Shown here piece by piece: positions 9,086 to 19,872 of a stretch of 64,000 nt of DNA. The stretch comes from an uncultured Caulobacterales bacterium. GTDB lineage: Bacteria; Pseudomonadota; Alphaproteobacteria; Caulobacterales; Caulobacteraceae. Numbering within the stretch: the first letter of the stretch is position 1; the number at the start of each line of letters is the position of its first letter. Made by a program: the position numbers and the translations under genes. The notes under the pieces are model-generated. The model searched no databases, was not told the origin of the DNA, and saw nothing but the letters and a program-made list of their open reading frames with translations. The stretch covers positions 105,271 through 169,270 of the forward strand of contig CAIOYC010000032.1 in assembly GCA_903862425.1 (NCBI GenBank), written 5' to 3'.

Positions 9086-9913
9086 TCACCACTTCTTCGA
9101 AATGCCGACATAGGCCTGGGCGCCCGGCGTCTTGTCGTTGAGGCCGATATTGACGCCGCAGTCGAGCTGCAGGGTCTTGCCGATCAGCTTGGCCACGCCG
9201 AAGTCGAGGGAGGCCTGGTTGATCGTGCGCGCCGGGTCGAAATTCCAGTCGGACCATAGCTCGCCATAGACGGTGAAATCGGCGGGAAGGCTGTAGCCGA
9301 TGTTTATGGTCTGGGCGGTATTGGCGTGGCGCCCGTCGCCGGTGGAGTCCTTGAAGGCGTCCACCTCGGGCGAAAGTGTCAGGGTCCACTTGTCGTCCAG
9401 CTTGAGGTTGATCGGCATGGCCATCCCGCCTTCCCAGGCGCCGTTGCCGATGCCCATCCTCGCCGTCGGCGCCTTTACGTAAGGCACAAGCGCGATCTGG
9501 GTAGTGCCGTCCGCTGAGGCGTAGATCTGATCCTTAAGCCGCAGATAGAGGTCGCCGACCCCGTCGATGGTTTGGCTGCCGGACGCATCATGCGTCCGGA
9601 CGGTGACGTAGGGCGCGATATTGGCCTCTACGTCTAAGGTCTTGGTCAGGCCGTATTTGAGCGTGGGGTTGGTGTAGAGCCAGGTGTCGGTGGTGACCCC
9701 GTCTTGCCGCTGGAACGTCCCGTTGAAGAGGTCGGTCTCCAGCTGGAACGAGCCGGGATCGGCGGTGCAGGCGGCGTACGACTTGGTCGGCCGGTCGGCG
9801 CAGATGGCGCTGGGGCCGGGGTCGGCGGGAGGCGCAGCCGGGGCCGCCGCCTGCTGGGCGAAGGCTTCGCCGGAAAAGGCCATGGCGGCGATGAGAGGCA
9901 GGGCGAGGCGCAC
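9086..9913 (-). CDS. Outer-membrane beta-barrel (MetA-pathway/transporter-like) inside the kdp operon
   Basis: The 275-residue product has a signal peptide ending near AFA (about residue 19) and an Ala/Pro-rich linker. A series of amphipathic strands follows, and the protein ends in an aromatic residue (KKW), as outer-membrane barrels do. The pattern resembles the Phenol_MetA_deg / transporter family of small barrels of unknown substrate. It lies between kdpB and kdpC with gaps of 12 and 7 bases, so it is almost certainly co-transcribed with them. The start is GTG at 9913, with GGAG six bases upstream. A role in outer-membrane potassium passage is a guess from position. Confidence 0.75.
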   Translation of the reverse strand: MRLALPLIAAMAFSGEAFAQQAAAPAAPPADPGPSAICADRPTKSYAACTADPGSFQLETDLFNGTFQRQDGVTTDTWLYTNPTLKYGLTKTLDVEANIAPYVTVRTHDASGSQTIDGVGDLYLRLKDQIYASADGTTQIALVPYVKAPTARMGIGNGAWEGGMAMPINLKLDDKWTLTLSPEVDAFKDSTGDGRHANTAQTINIGYSLPADFTVYGELWSDWNFDPARTINQASLDFGVAKLIGKTLQLDCGVNIGLNDKTPGAQAYVGISKKW

Positions 9914-9925
9914 AGAAGGCTCCGG

Positions 9926-11992
<2,067 letters not shown>

Positions 11993-12015
11993 GGTCTAGG
12001 TCCTTGCAGGAAGGG

Positions 12016-13722
12016 TCAGCGATTGGCCGAGAGCATCTGGAAGTGCTCGACGATCGGGCCGAGCGCGAGGGGCGGGAAGTATTGCAGGCCGCCGAGGATC
12101 AGGATCACGCCCAGCAGCAGGAGCACGAACTGCAGCCCGTTGGTCGGCAGGGTGCCGGCGGTGGGGGCGAGCTTGGGCTTGGCGGCGATGGAGCCGGCCA
12201 TGGCCAGCACCGGGATGGCGTAGGCGAAGCGGCCGAGGCCCATGGCGATGCCGAGCGTGGTGTCCCACCAGGGAGCGTTGGCGGTGAGGCCCGCAAAGGC
12301 CGACCCGTTGTTCCCCACCGCCGAACCGTAGGCGTAGAGGATTTCGGTCAGGCCGTGCGGTCCGTTGGCGGACAGGCCCTTCAGCGCCTCGGGCAAGACC
12401 GCGGCGATGGCGGCGAAGCCGAGCAGCGCCGTGGGCAGGATGAGGGTGGCGAGGACGGCGAACTTCACCTCCCGCGCCTCCACCTTCTTGCCGAGGTATT
12501 CGGGGGTGCGCCCCACCATAAGCCCGGCCACGAAGACGGCGATGATGGCCATGACGACCATGCCGTAGAGGCCGGAGCCCACCCCGCCCGGCGTCATCTC
12601 GCCGAGCTTGATGAGGAAGAGGGCGATGCCGCCGCCCAGCGGTGTGTAGCTCTCGTGCATGGCGTTGACCCCGCCGTCGGACGCGCCGGTGGTCATGGCG
12701 GTCCAGACCGAGCTTGAGGGCGCGCCGAAGCGGACTTCCTTGCCCTCCATATTGGGCGTCGCGACCACGTGCTGGGCGTGGACCAGGGCCGGGGTCGGCA
12801 GGGTCTCGTTCACATAGATGAGGGCGGCGGCCGAGCTGACGATGATCGCGGCGGCGGCCACCAGGGCTCGCGCCTCCTTGCGGGCGAAAGCCACCACCCC
12901 GAAGGCGATGAAGACGCCGAACGCCAAGGCGTTCATGACGATCTCTTCGATCAGGTTCGACCAGGCGTTGGGGTTCTCGAACGGGTGCGCGGAGTTGGCG
13001 TTGAAGAAGCCGCCGCCATTGGTGCCGAGTTGCTTGATGATCTCCTGGCTGGCCACCGGACCCACCACGAGGGTCTGTTTGGCGCCTTCCAAGGTCTTGG
13101 CGTCGACCGAGGCGGCGAGGGTCTGCGGGATGCCCTGCGCCAACAGCACGAAGGCCAGCACGAGCGAGATGGGCAGCAAGATGTAAAGGGTGACACGGGT
13201 GAGGTCGGCCCAGAAGTTGCCGAGCTTCTCGCCCCGATTGGCGGCGAAGGCCCGCGCCAGGGCGGCGGCTACGGCGATGCCCGCCGCCGCCGAGGCGAAG
13301 TTCTGCACCGTCAGCCCGGCCATCTGGCTCAGATTGGAGAGGGTGCTTTCGCCCGCATAGGACTGCCAGTTGGTGTTGGTGACGAAGCTGATGGCGGTAT
13401 TGAACGCCAAGTGCGGGCTCATCCCCGCGAAGTGAAGCGGATTGAGCGGCAGGACGCCCTGTACCCGCAGGATGAGGTATAGCAGCAGGAAGCCGGCGCC
13501 GCTGAACATCAGGAAGGCGGACGCATAGCCGAGCCAGCCCTGTCCCTCGTCGGGCTTCACGCCGCAAAGCGCATAGAAGCCACGTTCGATGGGATGGGCC
13601 ACCGGGTCGAGCCAGGTCTTCTGGCCGGTCCACACCCGCGCCATGTAGAGGCCGAGCGGCCATCCCAGGGCGATGGTGACGCTGAGTGTAAAGGCGATTT
13701 CCGCCCATCCTTGCCAGGTCAT
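12016..13722 (-). CDS. kdpA: KdpA, potassium-binding channel subunit
   Basis: The 568-residue polytopic membrane protein shows the four selectivity-filter-like loops of KdpA, including [30 protein letters not shown] and [16 protein letters not shown]. It carries potassium in the KdpFABC complex. The ATG at 13722 is preceded by GAGGA and lies 10 bases after kdpF. Length and motifs are normal for the family. Confidence 0.98.
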   Translation of the reverse strand: MTWQGWAEIAFTLSVTIALGWPLGLYMARVWTGQKTWLDPVAHPIERGFYALCGVKPDEGQGWLGYASAFLMFSGAGFLLLYLILRVQGVLPLNPLHFAGMSPHLAFNTAISFVTNTNWQSYAGESTLSNLSQMAGLTVQNFASAAAGIAVAAALARAFAANRGEKLGNFWADLTRVTLYILLPISLVLAFVLLAQGIPQTLAASVDAKTLEGAKQTLVVGPVASQEIIKQLGTNGGGFFNANSAHPFENPNAWSNLIEEIVMNALAFGVFIAFGVVAFARKEARALVAAAAIIVSSAAALIYVNETLPTPALVHAQHVVATPNMEGKEVRFGAPSSSVWTAMTTGASDGGVNAMHESYTPLGGGIALFLIKLGEMTPGGVGSGLYGMVVMAIIAVFVAGLMVGRTPEYLGKKVEAREVKFAVLATLILPTALLGFAAIAAVLPEALKGLSANGPHGLTEILYAYGSAVGNNGSAFAGLTANAPWWDTTLGIAMGLGRFAYAIPVLAMAGSIAAKPKLAPTAGTLPTNGLQFVLLLLGVILILGGLQYFPPLALGPIVEHFQMLSANR

Positions 13723-13732
13723 GGGACAGTCC

Positions 13733-13819
13733 TCAGAACTTGTCGGGACGCACGAGGGCGGCCACCATGTAGATGGCGATGCCCACCGCCGCGGCGGCGT
13801 AGATCAGCGGAACTATCAT
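13733..13819 (-). CDS. kdpF: KdpF, small accessory subunit
   Basis: A 28-codon gene ([13 protein letters not shown] ... ALVRPDKF) encodes one hydrophobic helix with the typical C-terminal RP(E/D)KF. This is the pattern of KdpF, which stabilises the KdpABC complex. Its position directly before kdpA supports the call. Confidence 0.93.
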   Translation of the reverse strand: MIVPLIYAAAAVGIAIYMVAALVRPDKF

Positions 13820-13822
13820 GCC

Positions 13823-13906
13823 CTAGAGCCTCTTCAGGAGGCCGGCATAGATGCCGAAGCCAAGGAAGAGCGCCGCGCCGAGCACGCAGAAGATCAGGTC
13901 GTCCAC
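13823..13906 (-). CDS. Micro-membrane protein upstream of kdpF
   Basis: An open frame of 27 residues begins with GTG at 13906 and reads MDDLIFCVLG ... GIYAGLLKRL. A perfect GGAGG lies six bases before the GTG, one of the strongest ribosome sites in this operon. The product is a single hydrophobic helix with an acidic N end and a basic C end. It stops 3 bases before kdpF and is the first gene of the operon. Similar tiny ORFs ending in an -RL motif are, from memory, often seen before kdpF in proteobacteria, but no function is known to me. It may be a structural micro-subunit or a leader peptide. Confidence 0.7.
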   Translation of the reverse strand: MDDLIFCVLGAALFLGFGIYAGLLKRL

Positions 13907-13984
13907 GAGACGCCTCCAGCCATTTGAACAGCTGGAAGATCCCTCAGACCGGCGTCAGAGCGCTATGCGCAACATCCGATGCGG

Positions 13985-14001
13985 CCATAAGGGAACCATA
14001 A
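13985..14001 (-). promoter_or_regulatory. Candidate KdpE operator (direct repeat)
   Basis: On the minus strand the hexamer TTATGG occurs twice, separated by 5 bases, so the units repeat every 11 bp (about one helical turn). Head-to-tail half-sites on one face are how OmpR/PhoB-type regulators such as KdpE bind. The site lies about 80-95 bases before the first kdp-operon start codon, a sensible activator position. The assignment to KdpE is inferred. Confidence 0.5.
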
Positions 14002-14029
14002 AGAAAGCGGCTTGGCGCACTGGATGCGG

Positions 14030-15727
14030 CTAGGCGAAGTGGGTCGCCGTGCCCGCCACCATGTACCAGGTGATGAACAACCCGCCGATCAGCGTGCCGG
14101 GTAGATAGCTGCCCGTGCGCCGCCAAGTGTAGACCGCCAGGACGCCGAGACCGAGCAGCAGAGGTACGAACTGGATGGCGACGATGGCGTTCAGAGCCTC
14201 GAATGGCAGGGGCAGGGCGCCGGTCGCGAACAGGGCGAGATACTGGCCGCCGGTGAGGACGAAGAACCCCGTGGCCAAGGCGCCGGCGGCCCAGCCGTAG
14301 TGGCTGCGCGTGCTGCCCGTCGCCAACCCGGCCAGCCCGCGGAAAGCGACGAGAACGAACAGGGTGAAGGGGATTACATAGGACAGCGTGGCCGCGGCCT
14401 GCCGTACGCTGAGAGGCTTCAGCGCGACCACCCAGAAGCGGAAATCCACCAGCGCCGAGCCGGCTACGACGGTGACCACATAAAGGATGGCGATGACGAC
14501 GGCACCCATGAGAATGGACAGGCCCCAGGGTTGCGGACGCCTCACCGTCTTTGGCCCCAGCCACCAGCCGAACAGGAGCGCCAGGACGAGGTTCAGGACG
14601 GCCCAGATCATCAGCACATTGGTGATCGCCTGCGGGAAAAGCGCTGAGGGTTTGATCAGGGGCAGGCTGAGCGGCAGAAGGTAATAGGTCAGGGCGGGAA
14701 CGAAGGCGGTCAGCAGCCACAGCGCCCACCATCTGGCGCCGCGAACCTGTGGAACCGGCGAAGGCGCCCCGCGCAGGCCCGCGAACACCGGCAGGCCGAG
14801 CAGAAGGTCGAACAGGCCGAGCGTCAGGGCTGCGAGGCCGAGCAGGGCGAGGCCGGTCCCGGCTTCCTTGCCCCACCAGATCTGGTCGCCGCGCGCCCGA
14901 GGCGTTCCGCCTTTCAAGGTCAGAGCGAACCAGTCGGCGGCGTCGGCCACGGCTTCGCGGGACAGGTGATCGCCGGGGTGGGTGGCCACAGGCTGGGTGA
15001 GGCGCCGCGCGGTCCCGGCGGCGATATCGCCATAGATCCGCCCCGCCTGCACCGGCTCGTTCGTGCCGAACAGCGCCTTCATCTTGGCGCCGCCGCCCAC
15101 GTCCTGGGCGCGCGGAGTCAGCCACATGAGCGGCGCAAACTCGTCGAAGCGGCTATAGACCACCGCCAGATTGCGCGGCCAGGTGGGTGTCCCTTCCTTG
15201 GCGAAGGGTTTGCCGGTGGAGGAGCCCTCAAGCACCATGGCCTTGTAGGCGTCGGGCATGACGGCGGCGGCGGCGAGGACGGTCCAGCCGCCCATGCTGT
15301 GACCTTCGAGGCCGATATTGTTCCGCTCTACGAAGGGCAGGCTGCGCAGATAGGTCAGCCCCTCGGGCCCGCCAAAGCCCTTGGTCGTCGCCGCGCCGCC
15401 GCTATAGCCGTGCCCGCGCTGGTCGAGAGCCAGCACCACATAGCCGCGCCGGGCGAACTCGATGGCGAAGGGGCTCTGGGTTTCGCGGGTGTTGATATAG
15501 CCATGGACCGCCAGAATTCCGGGCGCCGGCTTTTCCGCGGTGACGCCGGCCGGGCGGTATAGGAGGGCGCTGAAGGTCGTGCCGTCCGCGCCCCTGAACC
15601 GAACATCGCTGACCCGAACGCCGCCGGCTCGCTCGACCAGCGCCGCCAGGGCGACGCCGACCACGATCAGAACCAGTCCGATGGTCAGCCATAGGCCAGG
15701 CCGAAGCCGCGCGCCGGTTTCCATCAA
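14030..15727 (-). CDS. Membrane-anchored alpha/beta hydrolase with polytopic C-terminal domain
   Basis: The protein has a helix at about residues 11-32, then an alpha/beta hydrolase fold (about 45-275) with the oxyanion-side HGY motif (75-77) and nucleophile elbow GHSMGG (Ser144). A C-terminal part (about 285-565) follows with seven or more membrane helices. The fold predicts hydrolysis of an ester, peptide or similar bond, with the catalytic domain outside the cytoplasm if the first helix inserts normally. The natural substrate cannot be read from the sequence. Two ATG codons in a row begin the gene. It is the gene just upstream of the kdp operon on the same strand, with 123 bases between. 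Confidence 0.8.
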   Translation of the reverse strand: MMETGARLRPGLWLTIGLVLIVVGVALAALVERAGGVRVSDVRFRGADGTTFSALLYRPAGVTAEKPAPGILAVHGYINTRETQSPFAIEFARRGYVVLALDQRGHGYSGGAATTKGFGGPEGLTYLRSLPFVERNNIGLEGHSMGGWTVLAAAAVMPDAYKAMVLEGSSTGKPFAKEGTPTWPRNLAVVYSRFDEFAPLMWLTPRAQDVGGGAKMKALFGTNEPVQAGRIYGDIAAGTARRLTQPVATHPGDHLSREAVADAADWFALTLKGGTPRARGDQIWWGKEAGTGLALLGLAALTLGLFDLLLGLPVFAGLRGAPSPVPQVRGARWWALWLLTAFVPALTYYLLPLSLPLIKPSALFPQAITNVLMIWAVLNLVLALLFGWWLGPKTVRRPQPWGLSILMGAVVIAILYVVTVVAGSALVDFRFWVVALKPLSVRQAAATLSYVIPFTLFVLVAFRGLAGLATGSTRSHYGWAAGALATGFFVLTGGQYLALFATGALPLPFEALNAIVAIQFVPLLLGLGVLAVYTWRRTGSYLPGTLIGGLFITWYMVAGTATHFA

Positions 15728-15787
15728 CCCCTCCCACGAACGCCGGTCGTCGCCGGTCTTTGCAGGCAGCCTAGCGCGTCCGGCGGT

Positions 15788-16267
15788 TCAGTCCACCGCC
15801 ACGATCTCGATCTGCCTGCCGGCTACCTGCGCTTCGTCGCCCACCGCCTTGCCCATCAAAGCCTGCGCGATGGGGGAGACGTAGGAGACCGAGCCGCGCG
15901 CCGGGTCGGCCTCGTCCTCGCCGACGATGCGGTAGCTGCGCCGAACGCCGTCGTCCTGTTCGAGGGTGACCCGGCTGCCGAAGCGGATCACCCCGTCCCC
16001 GCCTTCAGGTTCGACCAGCTTGGCGTTGCCGCGGCGAGCGACGTAGTAGCGCAGGTCACGGGTGGCGCGGGCCATGGCGGTGCGGTCCGCGCCGATGTTG
16101 TCTCCCGCCTGCGCCAGGGCATAGGCCGCCCGCGCCGCGGCCAGGGCCTCGTCCAGCGCCGCCATGCCCTCGCGGGTGACGAAGTTGGGATGGGGGGAGA
16201 TGGGGCGGTCGGGCAGGTCGGCGGCGGAGGCCTCGCTGTCGCCTTCCTTGGTGAATGCAACACTCAT
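15788..16267 (-). CDS. GreA/GreB-family transcription elongation factor-like protein
   Basis: The 159-residue protein has a helical N-terminal half (about 25-90, likely coiled coil) and a C-terminal FKBP-like Gre domain. The latter is marked by FGSRVTL, YRIVGEDEADP and the YVSPIAQALMGKAVGDE block, the classic GreA/GreB/Rnk C-terminal signature. Gre factors enter the RNA polymerase secondary channel and rescue backtracked complexes. The N-terminal arm is shorter and diverged from classical GreA, so it may be a specialised paralogue. AGAGGG precedes the ATG. It is divergent from the DEAD-box helicase. Confidence 0.85.
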   Translation of the reverse strand: MSVAFTKEGDSEASAADLPDRPISPHPNFVTREGMAALDEALAAARAAYALAQAGDNIGADRTAMARATRDLRYYVARRGNAKLVEPEGGDGVIRFGSRVTLEQDDGVRRSYRIVGEDEADPARGSVSYVSPIAQALMGKAVGDEAQVAGRQIEIVAVD

Positions 16268-16360
16268 GACCCTCTTTAGCAGAGTTCGGTCGATGCGGTT
16301 CCAAGCCTAATTCACCCCCGCGACTGGCTTTAGGACGGTTTGTGGCCTACCTGCAGGCGC

Positions 16361-18292
16361 ATGCTTCCCGAAAATCTTCCCGCCCTGCTGTCGCAGGCGC
16401 TTGCCGAACGCGGATATACCGACCTGACCGGCGTGCAGGTCGCCGTGAGCGAACCCGCCGCCTTGGGTCGCGATCTGCTCGTCTCGTCCAAGACCGGCTC
16501 GGGCAAGACCGTCGCCTATGGCATCGCCATGGCCCAGGAGTTGCTGAGCGAGGCCGGCGCCCTGCCGCCCGCCGCCGCGCCTCTGGCCCTGATTATCGCG
16601 CCGACCCGCGAACTGGCCCTGCAGGTGCAGCGTGAGCTGGAATGGCTCTACGCCAAGACCGGCGCGCGCGTGGTGTCGTGCGTCGGCGGGATGGACCCGC
16701 GCCGCGAGCAGCGGGCGCTGTCGGCGGGCGCGCACATCGTGGTCGGCACGCCGGGCCGTCTGCGCGACCATCTGGAGCGCAGCAATCTCGACCTTTCCGC
16801 CATTCGGGTCGCGGTGCTCGACGAGGCCGACGAGATGCTCGACCTCGGCTTCCGCGAGGAGCTGGAAGCGCTGCTGGACGAGGCGCCGGCGACGCGTCGC
16901 ACCTTGCTGTTCTCGGCCACCCTGCCCAAGCCCATCCTTGCTCTGGCCCGCCGCTATCAGAGCGACGCCTACAGCATCTCCATCGCCGATGGCGGCAAGG
17001 GCCACGCCGACATCGAATACCTGGCCGTCTCCATCGCCCCGAGCGATGTGGAGCACGCCACGGTCAACCTGCTGCGCTTCTTCGAGCCTGGCTCGGCCAT
17101 CGTGTTCTGCTCCACCCGCGAGGCGGTGCGCCGGTTGCACGCCAATCTGGTGGAGCGCGGCTTCTCCGCCGTGGCCTTGTCTGGCGAGCTGACCCAGAAC
17201 GAGCGGGCCAATGCGCTACAGTCCCTGCGCGATCGCCGTGCGCGGGTCTGCGTAGCCACCGACGTGGCGGCGCGGGGAATCGACATCCCAGACCTCGAAC
17301 TCGTCATCCACGCCGAACTGCCGCACGATCCGCAAGTGCTGCAGCATCGCTCCGGACGGACGGGGCGAGCCGGGCGCAAGGGTATCTCCGCCATCCTGGT
17401 GCCGCATCCGCGCCGCCGCCGCGCCGAGGGCTTCCTGCGCACCGCCAATGTGCAGGCGACCTGGCGCTCTGCTCCCTCCGCCGAGGACATTCGGGCCAAG
17501 GACCAGGAGCGGCTGATCGCCGAGCTGAAACCCGATGGCGAGGTGGTCGAGGACGATCTGGCCATCGCCCGCGTGCTGCTGTCAGGCGAATTACCCGAAG
17601 TGGTGGTCGCCTCGCTGATCCGCTCCCACCGCGCCAGCCTGCCCTCGCCGGAAGACCTGGTGGAGACCCGCCCCGAGCCGCCGCAACAGCCTATGGATCG
17701 GGACAAGCCGCGTCCGGGCTTCGAGGACACCGCCTGGTACTCCATGGACATCGGCCGCAACCGCAATGCCGAGGCGCGCTGGCTCTTGCCGATGATCTGT
17801 CGCCGGGGTCACATCACCAAGCTGGAGATCGGCGCGATCCGCATCTTCGACCGCGAGACCCGCTTCGAGATCGTCCGCAAGGTGCAGGAACGCTTCGACG
17901 CCTCGCTGGCCGAAAGCCCCGACGACGGGGTGCACATCACCCCCCTGGCCGATCCCGACGCGCCGGTAAAGCGCGACCGGGCCGGCTTCGGCCGCCCCGG
18001 CGAAAAGTCCGAAAAGCGCCCGCCTCAACGCCGCGACGGGCCTCGTCACGATGAACCTCGCCATGACGGGCCTCGCCAGCATGCGCCGCGCGGCAATGAC
18101 GCCCCCCGTTATGAGGGCCCGCGACTGGACACGCCACGACCGGCGGCCCCCCGTCACGACGGGCCTCGTCAGGATAGGCCGCCCTCGGGCGGAGGCTTCA
18201 AAGGCAAGCCCAAAGGGTCCAGGCCGTCCTTCAACGCGGATGGTCCGCCCAAGGACTTCCAACCCCGCGGCAAGCCGCCGAAACGCCCTTGA
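16361..18292 (+). CDS. DEAD-box ATP-dependent RNA helicase with DbpA-like RNA-binding domain
   Basis: The 643-residue protein shows SKTGSGKT (motif I), PTREL, GTPGR, the DEAD box (LDEADEML), SAT, the TDVAARGID region and HRSGRTGRAG (motif VI). After the RecA domains, a DbpA-type RNA-binding domain (about 455-540, GRNRNAEARWLLP ... ITKLEIGAIRI) follows. The tail is Arg/Pro/Asp/His-rich, with repeats of the H-D-G-P-R type. Such enzymes unwind short RNA duplexes in ribosome assembly or decay. The ATG at 16361 is chosen because MLPENLPALLSQALAERGY matches the usual N terminus; an upstream in-frame TTG adds seven unlikely residues. Confidence 0.93.
   Translation: MLPENLPALLSQALAERGYTDLTGVQVAVSEPAALGRDLLVSSKTGSGKTVAYGIAMAQELLSEAGALPPAAAPLALIIAPTRELALQVQRELEWLYAKTGARVVSCVGGMDPRREQRALSAGAHIVVGTPGRLRDHLERSNLDLSAIRVAVLDEADEMLDLGFREELEALLDEAPATRRTLLFSATLPKPILALARRYQSDAYSISIADGGKGHADIEYLAVSIAPSDVEHATVNLLRFFEPGSAIVFCSTREAVRRLHANLVERGFSAVALSGELTQNERANALQSLRDRRARVCVATDVAARGIDIPDLELVIHAELPHDPQVLQHRSGRTGRAGRKGISAILVPHPRRRRAEGFLRTANVQATWRSAPSAEDIRAKDQERLIAELKPDGEVVEDDLAIARVLLSGELPEVVVASLIRSHRASLPSPEDLVETRPEPPQQPMDRDKPRPGFEDTAWYSMDIGRNRNAEARWLLPMICRRGHITKLEIGAIRIFDRETRFEIVRKVQERFDASLAESPDDGVHITPLADPDAPVKRDRAGFGRPGEKSEKRPPQRRDGPRHDEPRHDGPRQHAPRGNDAPRYEGPRLDTPRPAAPRHDGPRQDRPPSGGGFKGKPKGSRPSFNADGPPKDFQPRGKPPKRP
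18019..18180 (+). repeat. Degenerate repeats encoding an RxxxPRHDGPR-type disordered tail
   Basis: The 3' end of the helicase gene holds several imperfect copies of a 12-15 base unit encoding R/H-D-G-P-R, R-Y-E-G-P-R and similar peptides (six or more units). They form a basic, disordered RNA-binding-type tail. Variation among units suggests repeat expansion and drift. Confidence 0.75.
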
Positions 18293-18630
18293 CTGAGATA
18301 TGTCGACTTCCGGTTCTTCCGGTGATGTGACCTCCGTGCTTCATCTAGCCGTAGCGAGAGTTCTGGGTTGATCTGAGCTTTCGCTGAACGCCTGAAGCGT
18401 CATTATCCAGCAACGCCAGCCGGCATCTGCTTCCAGCTTGCCATTCGATCACCGATCACCGCTTCCGATCGCGAATAGGCCCGCCTGGTAGCAGATGTCG
18501 CCAATGGCCGAGATAAGCCCGACCGCACAGTTTGAGGACGATGCTCGCACGGCGTTGAAAGCGGACCCTGCCAAGGGCGGCTCAGGGCGCAACGGGGTGT
18601 CGCGCGACTTCCGCCCGCGACTATGCTAGA
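18293..18630. other. Intergenic region without a recognisable gene
   Basis: About 340 bases lie between the ends of two convergent genes (helicase and dipeptidase). Base composition is slightly less GC-rich than in the neighbours. No open frame of convincing codon use, no tRNA-like fold and no clear terminator hairpin with a T run could be seen. It may contain bidirectional transcription stops or the worn remains of a gene. Confidence 0.6.
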
Positions 18631-19872
18631 TCAGGCGGGTGATTTCACTGCCGCTGCCGTCTCCGCCTGGCGCATGACGCGCAGCACGTTGCCGCCCCAG
18701 ATTTTCATCAGGTCGTCGCGGGTATAGCCCTCCTCCAGCAGGCGCTGGGTGATCTTCCAGTAGCCGGAGACGTCCTCTAGCCCCACCACGCCGCCGCCGC
18801 CGTCCATGTCGGCGCCGATGCCCACATGGTCCACGCCCGCCACCTTCAGCGCGTGGTTCAGGTGATTGATGAAGTCCTCGAAGGTGGCCTTGGGTGTGGG
18901 ATACTTGGCCTCCAGGCTCGCGAACTCGGTCTCGAGGGCCTTCTGCTTTTCGGGCGTCATACCGCCTTCGCCCGCCTTCTTCTGCAGCTCGGCCATGGCG
19001 GCGTCCCGGGCAGGGTTCTTGGGAGTCGGGATCAGGTAGCTGGAGAAGGTGTTGATCTGGATCACTCCGCCATGGGCGGCCAGCGCCTTCAGGTGGGCGT
19101 CGTCGATGTTGCGGGGGTGGTCGAACACCGCTTTAGAGCCGGAGTGAGACAGGATGATCGGCGTCTTCGACAGCGCCATCATCTGATCCAGCACGTCGTC
19201 GGAAGAGTGCGAGGCGTCGAGCATCATGCCGAGCCGATTGGCCTCGGCCACGAACAGCTTCCCCTTCGGGCTCAGGCCATGCCATTCGGGTTTGTCGGTG
19301 GCGCTGTCGGCCAGGTCGTTGTTCTTGAAGTGGGCCGGGCCGATCAGGCGTACGCCCAGCTTCTGGAAGGTGGCCATCAGGCTGAGGTCGCCCTCCAGCG
19401 GATAGCTGTTCTCGATGCTCATGAACACGAACACCTTGCCGCTCGCCATGATCTTCGCCGCATCGTCGGCCTTGAACGCGAAGGCGAACTTGTCGGCGTG
19501 TTTGGCGACCATCTCGTGGATTTCGGTAGCGCGGAGAATGGCGGCGTCGCGAGCGTCGTGGTCGCCCTGCGATGTGCGCGGCCCCTGCGGCGTGTAGACG
19601 GCGAAAAAGCCGCCCTTCAGCCCGCCCTCGACCATGCGCGGATAGTCCACCTGCGAGCGGTCTTGCACCTTGTGCCGGTCCAGCATGTCCCAGCCGGGGC
19701 GGGCGAAGTTTGCGGGGGTGTCGAGGTGAGTGTCGAGGGTGAGGAGCGTGGCCTGTATCGCCTTCGCCTCTTGCTCGCTGACCGGCTTGCCGAGCGCCGT
19801 TGTGCAAAGCGCGCCGGCGGCGAGGAGCGCGATGGCGGCCAGCGCGCGGCGAAGGCTGTGGGACTGGATCAT
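18631..19872 (-). CDS. Membrane dipeptidase (renal dipeptidase family, M19)
   Basis: The 413-residue protein begins with a signal peptide (ends near ALG, about residue 28). It shows the zinc-site motifs of M19 enzymes: LDTHLDTP near the N terminus, SIENSYPL with the bridging Glu, LDASHSSDDV, ILSHSGSKAVFDHPRN and GIGADMDGGGG. These enzymes cleave dipeptides, including some with D-residues, in the periplasm or on the envelope. Its ATG overlaps the preceding stop by four bases (ATGA), so translation is probably coupled. It is the last gene of the acylase/TonB-receptor cluster and could finish the breakdown of the imported or surface-cleaved peptide. Confidence 0.92.
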   Translation of the reverse strand: MIQSHSLRRALAAIALLAAGALCTTALGKPVSEQEAKAIQATLLTLDTHLDTPANFARPGWDMLDRHKVQDRSQVDYPRMVEGGLKGGFFAVYTPQGPRTSQGDHDARDAAILRATEIHEMVAKHADKFAFAFKADDAAKIMASGKVFVFMSIENSYPLEGDLSLMATFQKLGVRLIGPAHFKNNDLADSATDKPEWHGLSPKGKLFVAEANRLGMMLDASHSSDDVLDQMMALSKTPIILSHSGSKAVFDHPRNIDDAHLKALAAHGGVIQINTFSSYLIPTPKNPARDAAMAELQKKAGEGGMTPEKQKALETEFASLEAKYPTPKATFEDFINHLNHALKVAGVDHVGIGADMDGGGGVVGLEDVSGYWKITQRLLEEGYTRDDLMKIWGGNVLRVMRQAETAAAVKSPA

